A stretch of 11,952 bases of DNA from Bacillota bacterium (GTDB taxonomy: Bacteria; Bacillota; Clostridia; Tissierellales; Tissierellaceae): positions 1 to 11,952 of the forward strand of contig JAEWGC010000004.1 in assembly GCA_023388495.1 (NCBI GenBank). The letters run 5' to 3'. Positions 1-6,868 of the stretch are shown piece by piece. The notes beneath the pieces are model-generated. The model had not been told where the DNA came from and searched no databases. It worked only from the letters and a program-made list of their open reading frames with translations. The position numbers were made by a program, and so were the translations under genes. How positions within the stretch are numbered: position 1 is the stretch's first letter; the number at the start of each line of letters is the position of its first letter.

Positions 1-323
1 TGTTTATAAATTTATTTTTTACTTCATTGGTATTTTGGATAAGAAAATCTTTTTTAATAGAAAATATAAATATAGAATTCTTAATATTAACTATTATTTC
101 AATGACTATAGCCTTTGCATTATATATCATAGCAAAGAGAAAAAATTATCCAGAAATCAAGAAAGCAAGGGCTTTTCAAATAAAAAAGATTATTCCACAA
201 TTGAAAAAAGACAAAGAAAAATATAAGGTTTTCTTTCAGGAAGGAGGAGTAATTTTTGCTTTAATAGTATTCTTCATAATAACATCAGTGGAAGTAAAAT
301 TAATTATAAGTAAATTAAAGTAA
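1..323 (+). CDS. hypothetical membrane protein, 5' end missing
   Basis: This is the C-terminal part of an unrecognised membrane protein. The reading frame that stops with TAA at 321-323 stays open to the left edge. A TTG at 27 could formally start it, but no Shine-Dalgarno-like sequence precedes it and hydrophobic codons continue upstream, so the gene probably begins outside the window. About 105 residues are visible. There is a hydrophobic stretch around codons 72-120, a basic, lysine-rich loop (KRK, then many K and E), and a second hydrophobic segment (IFALIVFFIIT) just before a short lysine-rich tail. This suggests at least two transmembrane helices with a charged loop between them. No catalytic motif or family signature is visible and no function can be assigned. 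No clear terminator follows it. Confidence 0.55.
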   Translation, partial: FINLFFTSLVFWIRKSFLIENINIEFLILTIISMTIAFALYIIAKRKNYPEIKKARAFQIKKIIPQLKKDKEKYKVFFQEGGVIFALIVFFIITSVEVKLIISKLK

Positions 324-442
324 ATTTTTTGATTTGGGATTAGAAATGTAAAAGAGAAAATTAAGTTAAAGAGAATTATCAAGTTTATTTAAATTAAGAG
401 GGTAAAGTATTATTACAAAACTCAATAGCTAGTCCAGCATTG

Positions 443-471
443 TAGACAAAATTATATCTATGGATTATACT
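443..471 (+). promoter_or_regulatory. candidate sigma-A promoter for ogt and the hydrolase
   Basis: TAGACA at 443-448 and TATACT at 466-471 are separated by 17 nt. They lie about 70 nt upstream of the alkyltransferase start, in the 217-nt gap after the left-edge gene. The match to TTGACA/TATAAT is good but not perfect, and AT-rich DNA gives chance matches. A perfect TATAAT at 471-476 overlaps the -10 but would need a 22-nt spacer. I see nothing else in the gap 324-540. Confidence 0.4.
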
Positions 472-540
472 ATAATAAAATTTCTGAAAAGATACTTATA
501 CATTAGAGTTAAATTAAAGATATAAAGAGGAGATGTAGAG

Positions 541-1035
541 ATGAATCCCAAATATTACTCATTTGAATCACCTATAGGTAAATTAACAGTATATTTTACT
601 GATGAAGGGATAGTGTCCCTTATATTTGCAGAAGAAGGGGACAACCATAAGTATATAGAAAGATACTATGGTACTCCTATTTTGGTAGATAAAAAGGACT
701 ATAATTATCATGAGGAAATAATAAAATATCTAAAGGGAGAGTTAAAGGAATTTACTGTGCCAATATCCTTCAAGGGAACATCCTTCCAAGAATCTGTGTG
801 GAGGGAGCTTTTAAATATACCTTATGGAGAGACTTTGACTTATAAGAAACTGGCTGAAAAAGTAGGATGTCCTAAGGGACCACGAGCAGTTGGCGGAGCA
901 TTGAATAAAAATCCAATAGCTATTATAGTTCCTTGTCATAGAGTTGTAGGCTCAAATGGTAAGTTAGTTGGTTTTGCTGGTGGTCTTGAATTAAAAGATA
1001 AACTATTAAATTTAGAAAAAGATAACATTATATAA
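541..1035 (+). CDS. ogt: methylated-DNA--[protein]-cysteine S-methyltransferase (O6-alkylguanine-DNA alkyltransferase)
   Basis: This is a suicide DNA-repair enzyme that transfers an alkyl group from O6-alkylguanine in DNA to its own cysteine. At 164 residues it has the usual length of the Ogt/MGMT family. The N-terminal alpha/beta domain (about residues 1-75) is followed by the conserved C-terminal DNA-binding and catalytic domain. The active-site motif PCHRVV is at 131-136, making Cys132 the alkyl acceptor. The helix-turn-helix region shows the family pattern YGETLTY (95-101) and RAVGGALNKNP (115-125), where Arg115 corresponds to the arginine finger that flips the damaged base. The C-terminal FAGG-LELK-LL-LE pattern is also typical. 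The ATG at 541 follows GAGGAG at about 527-532. The downstream hydrolase begins 43 nt after the stop, so the two are probably co-transcribed. Regulation by alkylation is not evident from the sequence. Confidence 0.95.
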   Translation: MNPKYYSFESPIGKLTVYFTDEGIVSLIFAEEGDNHKYIERYYGTPILVDKKDYNYHEEIIKYLKGELKEFTVPISFKGTSFQESVWRELLNIPYGETLTYKKLAEKVGCPKGPRAVGGALNKNPIAIIVPCHRVVGSNGKLVGFAGGLELKDKLLNLEKDNII

Positions 1036-1078
1036 TTAACTAGAATATCCTGATATAAAAACAGAAAGGAGAATGGAT

Positions 1079-2260
1079 ATGGATTATCCTATTGTTTTTA
1101 TACCAGGACTTTTTGGTTCTATGGGAGATGATGTAATCAAGGGAACAGGAGATTTTTCCTTTGGATTTGCAGAAAGGATTTATAGGCCTTTTATCCAAAT
1201 ATTAAATTCCATGGGTTATATAGAAGGTTTAAACATATTTATTTCATATTATGATTGGAGAAAATCTGTATTAGAATCAGTAGATAAGTATTTGCTTCCT
1301 ACTATAGAAATGGCTAAGAATAAAACCTCTATGGATAAGGTGATCATCATTGGACATAGCTTAGGTGGATTGTTGGGAAGGGCTTATATTACTTATTTTA
1401 GTCCTTCTTCTGTTGACAAACTAATTATGATAGGTACACCAAACTTAGGTGCTGTAAATGCTTATTATTTTTGGAGCGGTGGAAAACTTCCTTATGCAAA
1501 GGTAGAGGATAATATTCTATACAATGGATTAAAGCTTGGGTTTATCTTATACTATCATTTATTCCATAATATAAATTATATAGGAGCCTTGAGAGATATG
1601 TTTCCTGTAGCCAAAGATTTGTTACCTAGCTATAGATATGGGAATTATTTATATCATAAAGAAAATGGAATAAAAAGAGAAATTTCAATAGATAATATGT
1701 CAATAAATAATGAGTTTTTAAATAGATTAAATAATGAATATATAGATAAAGATAAATTATTTGTAATAAGTGGAAAGGGTATTTACACCAACAAAGAATT
1801 TGTAGTTGGAGCAGGTAGAAAGGAAAAAACAAAATGGGAGGATGGAAAGCCCATAAAGTCAATTAGGACAAATCAGGGAGATGGTACTGTAACGACAAAC
1901 AGCACATTGGGATACCTAGGTGGGAATCAAATAATATTAGAAGGGAATCATACAAGTATCTTGTGTAAGTCAAAAGATTATCTAGCAGAAATCTTAGGTA
2001 AAACTTTAAATATGGAGATAAAAGAAGAAACAATAGAAAAAGTATACTTTATTTTAGCAGATAATTGTAATGACATAATGCTTGGTGACAATAGAGTTCA
2101 AGCTATAAAGATATCTTCTAGTAAATTTTTGATTATGGTTGCAGATGATAAAAATCTTGAATGCAAATTAGATATAGATAAATCCCCAAAGTTTAATCCA
2201 AAGACTATGATGGCTACAGTTGATAGAGATGGGATTAATATATTGAAGTATAAAATATAA
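1079..2260 (+). CDS. alpha/beta hydrolase, LCAT/lipase-like
   Basis: This is a probable cytoplasmic esterase, lipase or acyltransferase of the alpha/beta-hydrolase fold. The nucleophile elbow GHSLGG gives Ser94. GDGTV supplies Asp268 and GNHTSIL supplies His291, which completes a Ser-Asp-His triad in the spacing seen in lecithin:cholesterol acyltransferase-like proteins (inference from motif order). The N-terminal IVFIPGLFGS segment matches the oxyanion-hole strand and loop of that group. About 75 residues after the histidine form an extra C-terminal region that I do not recognise. No signal peptide or membrane helix is visible. Two in-frame ATGs are possible, at 1073 and 1079. AGGAG at 1067-1071 is only 1 nt from the first but 7 nt from the second, so I chose 1079 (393 residues). 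The natural substrate cannot be read from the sequence. Confidence 0.8.
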   Translation: MDYPIVFIPGLFGSMGDDVIKGTGDFSFGFAERIYRPFIQILNSMGYIEGLNIFISYYDWRKSVLESVDKYLLPTIEMAKNKTSMDKVIIIGHSLGGLLGRAYITYFSPSSVDKLIMIGTPNLGAVNAYYFWSGGKLPYAKVEDNILYNGLKLGFILYYHLFHNINYIGALRDMFPVAKDLLPSYRYGNYLYHKENGIKREISIDNMSINNEFLNRLNNEYIDKDKLFVISGKGIYTNKEFVVGAGRKEKTKWEDGKPIKSIRTNQGDGTVTTNSTLGYLGGNQIILEGNHTSILCKSKDYLAEILGKTLNMEIKEETIEKVYFILADNCNDIMLGDNRVQAIKISSSKFLIMVADDKNLECKLDIDKSPKFNPKTMMATVDRDGINILKYKI

Positions 2261-2284
2261 TATGATAATATATAATTAAAAGAG

Positions 2285-2460
2285 AATAGCCTTATAGGTG
2301 CTTCATATTGATGAAGCTTAAAAGGGAAAGTGGTGAAATACCACTACAGCCCCCGCTACTGTAAATGGGTACGAAACCAAGACTATGCCACTGGGAAACC
2401 GGGAAGGCCTTGGAATTAGGATGAACCATGAGTCAGGATACCTGCCTATATTTGAGCCTC
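2285..2460 (+). promoter_or_regulatory. cobalamin (B12) riboswitch
   Basis: The region carries the conserved parts of the AdoCbl-class riboswitch in order: the AGGTGC element near 2296; AAAAGGGAA near 2320; a GTGGTGAAAT..CCAC hairpin at about 2330-2344; CAGCCCCCGCTACTGTAA around 2347-2364; the B12 box GCCACTGGGAAACCGGGAAGG (starting 2387); and GAGTCAGGATACCTGCC near 2430-2446. The closing helix P1 is visible as TATAGG (2293-2298) pairing with CCTATA (2445-2450). It sits directly upstream of a corrinoid ABC importer, and an intrinsic terminator follows it. This is the usual arrangement in which cobalamin binding favours termination and lowers transporter expression. A TATAAT at 2271-2276 could be the -10 of its promoter, but no convincing -35 is seen. 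Confidence 0.95.
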
Positions 2461-2482
2461 GGAGGGAGGGATGAGATGAACT

Positions 2483-2517
2483 AAACTTATCCTTATATTA
2501 AAGGCATAAGTTTTTTT
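2483..2517 (+). terminator. intrinsic terminator of the cobalamin riboswitch
   Basis: AACTTAT-CCTT (2484-2494) pairs with AAGG-c-ATAAGTT (2501-2512) around a 6-nt loop, with one bulged C. The 3' arm runs into seven consecutive T (2511-2517). It lies between the riboswitch core and the btuF ribosome binding site, so it is the likely expression platform. An OFF response to cobalamin is expected from the class. The competing antiterminator helix was not worked out. Confidence 0.8.
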
Positions 2518-2574
2518 GTTGTTAAACATACTCTTTTATAGCACTTTAGATAAAATAAAATTTGGAGGGATAAG

Positions 2575-3555
2575 ATGAAAAAGTTTAAGGGCTTAGCATT
2601 GTTCTTAGCATTGATGCTAATAGTATTTGCAGTTGTAGGATGTGCACCAAAGAAGGAACTAGATGAAAATCTAAAGGTAGAAGATATAGACTCACAGGGC
2701 AAGGATGTTGGAGAGGAAGCTAAAGCCTTCCCAGTTGAAATAGAAGATAGTTTTGGTAATAAAGTGACCATAGAAGAAGAGCCTATGAAAATAGTATCAT
2801 TAGCGCCTAATAATACAGAGGTTTTATTTGCATTAGGCTTAGGTGACAAGGTTGTAGGTGTAACATCTTATTGTGACTATCCAGAAGAAGCGAAGACAAA
2901 GGAAGTTGTAGGAGATTTTCAAGGAAATAATCTAGAGAAGATAATAGAATTAGAACCAGATCTAGTATTGATTTATGGATCTGGAAATGAAGAAGAGAAT
3001 AAGGTATTAAATGATGCAGGAATTAAGGTCCTTGGATTTATGCCTGAAACTATAGAGTCTGTAATGAAAGATATTGAGACTGTAGGAAAGGCAGCGGGAA
3101 AGAGTAAAGAAGCGGCGGAAATTATCCAAGCTATGAATAATAAAAAAGAAGAGATAATAAATAAGGTAAAAGGTCAAGAAGAAGTAAAGGTATTCTATGA
3201 AATATGGCACGACCCACTTATGGCAGCAGGTAAAGGATCATTTATGGATGAACTTATAGCTCTAGCTGGTGGGAAAAATATAGCTGAAGATGCAGAAGGG
3301 GCTTACCCTCAATATGATTTAGAGCAATTAGTTGAAAGAGATCCAGAGATTTATTTAGCAGCTCAGGATATGCCAGATAAAACTGTAGAATCTATAAAAG
3401 CTAGACCAGGCTTTGATAGTATATCAGCTATAAAAAATGATAGAGTATATGTATTTGAAGGAAATGAGGCAAACTTAGTGTCTAGACCCGGACCAAGAAT
3501 AATTGAAACTTTAGAGGTAATAGCAAAAGCTATTCATCCAGAACTATTTAAGTAA
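2575..3555 (+). CDS. btuF: cobalamin/corrinoid ABC transporter substrate-binding lipoprotein
   Basis: This is the extracellular, membrane-anchored receptor that captures corrinoid and delivers it to the BtuC permease. The 326-residue protein starts with a lipoprotein signal: a basic start (MKKFK), a hydrophobic stretch, and the lipobox VVGC with Cys23 as the expected lipidated residue. An acidic, disordered-looking linker (about 24-50) follows. The rest matches the helical-backbone metal-receptor fold (Peripla_BP_2/TroA-like), with typical segments IVSLAPNNTEVLFALG (73-88), SYCDYP (98-103), LEKIIELEPDLVL (120-132) and a C-terminal SRPGPRIIETLE stretch. GGAGG at 2564-2568 supports the ATG at 2575. 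It is the first gene after a cobalamin riboswitch, which favours B12 over heme or siderophore as substrate; the fold alone would not separate these. Only 13 nt separate it from btuC. Confidence 0.88.
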   Translation: MKKFKGLALFLALMLIVFAVVGCAPKKELDENLKVEDIDSQGKDVGEEAKAFPVEIEDSFGNKVTIEEEPMKIVSLAPNNTEVLFALGLGDKVVGVTSYCDYPEEAKTKEVVGDFQGNNLEKIIELEPDLVLIYGSGNEEENKVLNDAGIKVLGFMPETIESVMKDIETVGKAAGKSKEAAEIIQAMNNKKEEIINKVKGQEEVKVFYEIWHDPLMAAGKGSFMDELIALAGGKNIAEDAEGAYPQYDLEQLVERDPEIYLAAQDMPDKTVESIKARPGFDSISAIKNDRVYVFEGNEANLVSRPGPRIIETLEVIAKAIHPELFK

Positions 3556-3568
3556 AGTTGGGATTTAA

Positions 3569-4612
3569 ATGAAGAAAAGCATAAGCAAGGGCAAATATGG
3601 TTTAATTTTAACGGTATTGTCAGTGGTGCTAATACTATCAATTGGATTTTTTTCAGTAATAGGTACTGCCAATATTAGTCCTATTGATTGTTTTAGAATT
3701 GTAGGCTCAAAAATGCCTATTATAAAAAATTATATAGACATTTCAGATATAGGAAAATCACATCAAACTATAATCTGGTCTATAAGGTTACCAAGGGTAT
3801 TATTAGGAGTATTGGTTGGTGCTAGTCTATCTATGGCTGGCACCGCTTTTCAAGGAATATTTAAAAATCCAATGGCTGATCCCTATGTAATAGGTATATC
3901 CTCAGGTGCAGCCCTTGGTGCAAGTATTGCAATTATATTGGGAATCAATATAGCAATGATAAATATATCTACAATATCAATTTTTGCTTTTATTGGGGCA
4001 TTAGGAGCAGTGTTTACAGTCTATAATATAGCTAGAATAAAGAATAAGGTTCCAGTAACAACTTTACTTTTAGCTGGTATTGCTATAGGCCAATTTTTAA
4101 CAGCTATAATGTCCTTTCTTATGGTTATATATAGTAAGGATATGGCCAAAATCATATATTGGACTATGGGTAGCTTGGCAGGTAAGGGCTGGGATCCATT
4201 GATTAAAATATCAATTCCAGTAATTATTTCAATGATTTTTATAAATTTCTTTGCAAGGGATTTAAATATTATGTTAACTGGAGAAGAGTCCGCTAAAAGT
4301 CTAGGAGTAGATGTAGAAAAGACTAAGATATATATACTAATATTGGGGACTTTCATGGTATCTATGGTAGTATCCATAGGAGGGATCATAGGATTTGTAG
4401 GTCTTATCATTCCTCATATAGCAAGGCTTATACTTGGACCAGATAATAGAATATTGTTGCCTTCTTCGGCTTTAATAGGTGGAATATTTATGGTGGCAGC
4501 AGATACCATTGCTCGGACTATCATCTCCCCAGTAGAAATCCCAGTAGGCATTATAACTGCATTATTTGGAGGGCCATTTTTCTTATATTTACTAAGAAAA
4601 AGTAAAAGATAA
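3569..4612 (+). CDS. btuC: cobalamin ABC transporter permease (FecCD/BtuC family)
   Basis: This is the transmembrane channel of the corrinoid importer, expected to act as a dimer with two BtuD ATPases. The 347-residue, highly hydrophobic protein has about ten predicted membrane segments, as is usual for the FecCD family. Family hallmarks are RLPRVLLGVLVGASLSMAG (73-91) leading into GIFKNPMADPYVIGISSGAALGA (about 96-118). Near the C-terminus are the GIIGFVGLIIPHIAR segment and the LLPSSALIGGIFMVAADTIAR segment, which includes the coupling region that contacts the ATPase. The start ATG at 3569 has only a weak Shine-Dalgarno candidate (around 3557-3563), and it may depend partly on translation from btuF, whose stop lies 13 nt upstream. 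Substrate assignment rests on the riboswitch and neighbours. Confidence 0.9.
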   Translation: MKKSISKGKYGLILTVLSVVLILSIGFFSVIGTANISPIDCFRIVGSKMPIIKNYIDISDIGKSHQTIIWSIRLPRVLLGVLVGASLSMAGTAFQGIFKNPMADPYVIGISSGAALGASIAIILGINIAMINISTISIFAFIGALGAVFTVYNIARIKNKVPVTTLLLAGIAIGQFLTAIMSFLMVIYSKDMAKIIYWTMGSLAGKGWDPLIKISIPVIISMIFINFFARDLNIMLTGEESAKSLGVDVEKTKIYILILGTFMVSMVVSIGGIIGFVGLIIPHIARLILGPDNRILLPSSALIGGIFMVAADTIARTIISPVEIPVGIITALFGGPFFLYLLRKSKR

Positions 4613-4633
4613 TACAACACCGGAGGTATTATT

Positions 4634-5407
4634 ATGTACGCGCTAGAAGTGAAAAATTTAAAATTTGGATACAATAGAGAAACGATATTAAAAGACGTAT
4701 CCTTCAATATAGAAAAGGGAAAGTTTATAAGTATAATAGGACCAAATGGTTCAGGAAAATCAACGCTTTTAAAGAATCTTAATGGAATATATACTCCAAG
4801 TGGAGGAAAAGTAACTGTAGATAGTATTGATATTAATAGAATAAAAACTAAGGAATTAGCTAAGAAAATTGCGTTAGTACCACAGAATACTATTATTGAT
4901 TATGAATTTACTGTAGAAGATATAGTATTAATGGGTAGGCATCCATATAAAGGAAGATTTCAAAGGGAAGATGATAATGATTATGAGATCGTGAAAGAAG
5001 CCTTAGAAATGACTAATACATTTCATTTAAAGGATAGGATTATTACAGAAATCTCTGGCGGTGAAAGACAAAGGGTTATAATAGCTAAAGCTTTGGCTCA
5101 AAACCCTTCTATTATTTTATTAGATGAGCCAACCTCCCATTTAGATATAAATCATCAAATAGAGATATTGAATCTTTTACGGAAATTGAACCAAGAGAAA
5201 GGTACTACTATAGTTGTAGTAATTCATGATATAAATCTAGCATCTAGATATTCTGATAAAATAATTATGTTAAATGAAGGCGAAATTATAGGAATTGGAA
5301 GACCGGAGGAAGTTATCACAAAGGAAAATATTGAATTTGCATATAATCTAAAGGTTGCTATAGATAAAAACAAACATACAGATTCTATTTATTTAACTGC
5401 ACTGTAA
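4634..5407 (+). CDS. btuD: cobalamin ABC transporter ATP-binding protein
   Basis: This is the cytoplasmic ATPase that powers corrinoid import through BtuC. All nucleotide-binding motifs are intact: Walker A GPNGSGKST (36-44), Q-loop Gln84 (VPQN), the ABC signature SGGERQR (141-147), Walker B ILLDEP (161-166) with catalytic Glu165, the D-loop region SHLD (168-171) and the H-loop His198 (VVIHD). At 257 residues it fits the FecE/BtuD subfamily, including the GRHPYKGRF segment after the Q-loop that is typical of siderophore/B12 importers. GGAGG at 4622-4626 with 7-nt spacing supports the ATG at 4634. The gap to btuC is 21 nt, so it belongs to the riboswitch-controlled unit. No clear terminator is visible after the gene, although the following 65 nt are T-rich. 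Confidence 0.93.
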   Translation: MYALEVKNLKFGYNRETILKDVSFNIEKGKFISIIGPNGSGKSTLLKNLNGIYTPSGGKVTVDSIDINRIKTKELAKKIALVPQNTIIDYEFTVEDIVLMGRHPYKGRFQREDDNDYEIVKEALEMTNTFHLKDRIITEISGGERQRVIIAKALAQNPSIILLDEPTSHLDINHQIEILNLLRKLNQEKGTTIVVVIHDINLASRYSDKIIMLNEGEIIGIGRPEEVITKENIEFAYNLKVAIDKNKHTDSIYLTAL

Positions 5408-5441
5408 CCATCAAATTTATATTTCATTATTTTATTTTTTA

Positions 5442-5450
5442 TGTTATATT
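5442..5450 (+). promoter_or_regulatory. candidate extended -10 promoter element upstream of the HAD gene
   Basis: TGTTATATT has the TGn-TATATT form of an extended -10 element, 23 nt before the HAD phosphatase start. No good -35 lies at the right distance (TTTCAT at 5422-5427). It could separate the HAD/trmL pair from the riboswitch-controlled importer, but the evidence is weak. Confidence 0.25.
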
Positions 5451-5472
5451 AAGTAATTGAGGAGTGAGGAAG

Positions 5473-6285
5473 ATGAAATATAAATTAGTTGCTATAGATA
5501 TGGATGGCACACTTTTAAATAAGAACAATGAAGTGTCAGAGAGAACTAAAAATGCTATAGAAATGGCGAAGAAGAAGGGAGTTCACATTATCCTATCTAC
5601 TGGAAGAGTACTTAAATCAGCTTTGTCCTATTCTAGAAATTTAGATTTAAAGAATCCAATAGTTGCATGTAATGGTGCAATTATTGTAGATGAGGATGCT
5701 AGTATTATTTATAAAAGACCTATAGATAATAATAAGGTTAAAGAAATAGTTAATCTTGCTAGGAAAAAAAATATTTATTATCATTTCTACGATGAGTCTA
5801 AATTTTATTCTCATGTTAGAGTTGATGAGGTTCTTCAATTCTACAATGAAGGAAATGAGAATACTAGCATAGATATAGAAGTTTTTCAGGATATAGAAGA
5901 GATAGTAAGGCTTACAGATTTAAATGTATATAAATTCTTGTTTATTGATGATAATAATGAAAAACTCCAAGACTTAAGAGGTGAACTAGATAAGTTAGAA
6001 GATATATCTACCTCAAGTTCTTGGGCAAATAATATAGAGGCTATGGGTTTAAATGTATCGAAGGGAGAAGCTATAAGGGAATTATGTATTAGACTTCAAA
6101 TTAAACCAGAGGAAGTAATAGCTATTGGAGATAGTGAGAATGATTTGTCAATGTTAAGATTTGCAGGATTAGGGGTGGCCATGGGAAATGGTGATGAATC
6201 AATAAAAAAACAATCAGATTATATTACAGATTCAAATGACGAAGATGGTGTAGCTAAAGTAATAGAGAAATTTGTATTAGAATAG
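5473..6285 (+). CDS. Cof-type HAD-superfamily hydrolase (probable sugar or nucleotide phosphatase)
   Basis: This is a cytoplasmic Mg-dependent phosphatase of HAD family IIB (Cof/YidA-like), 270 residues. HAD motif I is DMDGTLL with nucleophile Asp9 and acid/base Asp11. Motif II is STGR (Thr43). Motif III is a lysine near 197 (NVSKGEA), and motif IV is GDSENDLSML with Asp220 and Asp224 binding the metal. The roughly 100 residues between about 82 and 190 form the C2B cap, which sets substrate choice. The C-terminal VAMGNGDESIK stretch is typical of the family. The frame also has a GTG at 5464, but that codon overlaps the Shine-Dalgarno AGGAG (5460-5464). The ATG at 5473 lies 8 nt after it and is preferred. 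The substrate cannot be deduced; members act on varied phosphosugars and nucleotides, including FMN and PLP. The next gene starts 17 nt downstream. Confidence 0.9.
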   Translation: MKYKLVAIDMDGTLLNKNNEVSERTKNAIEMAKKKGVHIILSTGRVLKSALSYSRNLDLKNPIVACNGAIIVDEDASIIYKRPIDNNKVKEIVNLARKKNIYYHFYDESKFYSHVRVDEVLQFYNEGNENTSIDIEVFQDIEEIVRLTDLNVYKFLFIDDNNEKLQDLRGELDKLEDISTSSSWANNIEAMGLNVSKGEAIRELCIRLQIKPEEVIAIGDSENDLSMLRFAGLGVAMGNGDESIKKQSDYITDSNDEDGVAKVIEKFVLE

Positions 6286-6301
6286 GAGATGGAGATTTAT
6301 C

Positions 6302-6769
6302 ATGGCATTACATATTGTACTTGTGGAACCAGAAATACCTTCAAATACAGGAAATATTGCTAGGACCTGTGCCCTTACTGGAACCGTACTTCATTTAGTA
6401 AGGCCTTTAGGATTTTCTGTAGATGATAAGGCACTTAAAAGAGCTGGACTTGATTATTGGAATTTAGTGGAGATACATTATTATGATAGTTTCTTTGAAG
6501 TATTGGAAAAGTATCCTAATGGGGATTTCTATTATGCCACTACTAAGGCAAAAAATAACTATGGGGAAAGAGAATATAGAGACGAATCTTTTTTTGTATT
6601 TGGGAAGGAAACAAAGGGCTTATCTCATGAAATATTAGATGGGAACCTTGATAAGGGTATTAGAATACCAATGAAAAGTAATATAGCTAGATCCCTTAAT
6701 TTGGCAAATTCAGTAAATATCATTATTTACGAAGCTTTAAGACAATTAAATTTTCCTAATATAGAATAA
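6302..6769 (+). CDS. trmL: tRNA (cytidine(34)-2'-O)-methyltransferase
   Basis: This SPOUT-family enzyme uses S-adenosylmethionine to 2'-O-methylate the wobble nucleotide (C34/cmnm5U34) of tRNA-Leu isoacceptors. The 155-residue length is that of the minimal TrmL/YibK type, with no extra RNA-binding domain. Motif 1 is EPEIPSNTGNIARTC (9-23). Motif 2 is VFGKETKGL (99-107), and motif 3 is RIPM (121-124) plus RSLNLANSV (130-138); together they form the trefoil-knot cofactor site. GGAG at 6291-6294, 7 nt before the ATG, supports the start. It follows the HAD gene closely and is probably co-transcribed with it, without an obvious functional link. The assignment as TrmL rather than another small SPOUT methyltransferase rests on length and the N-terminal motif. 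Confidence 0.93.
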   Translation: MALHIVLVEPEIPSNTGNIARTCALTGTVLHLVRPLGFSVDDKALKRAGLDYWNLVEIHYYDSFFEVLEKYPNGDFYYATTKAKNNYGEREYRDESFFVFGKETKGLSHEILDGNLDKGIRIPMKSNIARSLNLANSVNIIIYEALRQLNFPNIE

Positions 6770-6797
6770 TATTTTAATTATACAAATCCAATAAATA

Positions 6798-6806
6798 TGG
6801 TATTAT
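6798..6806 (+). promoter_or_regulatory. candidate extended -10 promoter for the Na/Pi transporter gene
   Basis: TGGTATTAT (TGn plus TATTAT at 6801-6806) is an extended -10 match about 60 nt upstream of the transporter start. The hexamer 17 nt further upstream, TTATAC (6778-6783), is a poor -35. Short A-rich repeats (AATAAATA and similar) follow in the leader at about 6814-6850. Confidence 0.3.
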
Positions 6807-6868
6807 ATAAGTGAGAATAAATAAACAAAAGAATAAATAGGCAAATAAACTTATCTGGGAGGTCAATT

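Noticed and set aside
6814..6850. Short A-rich repeats (variants of AATAAATA) upstream of the Na/Pi transporter, considered as a repeat array
   Set aside because: Units are short, irregular and low in complexity; they do not form a CRISPR-like or tandem-repeat array.
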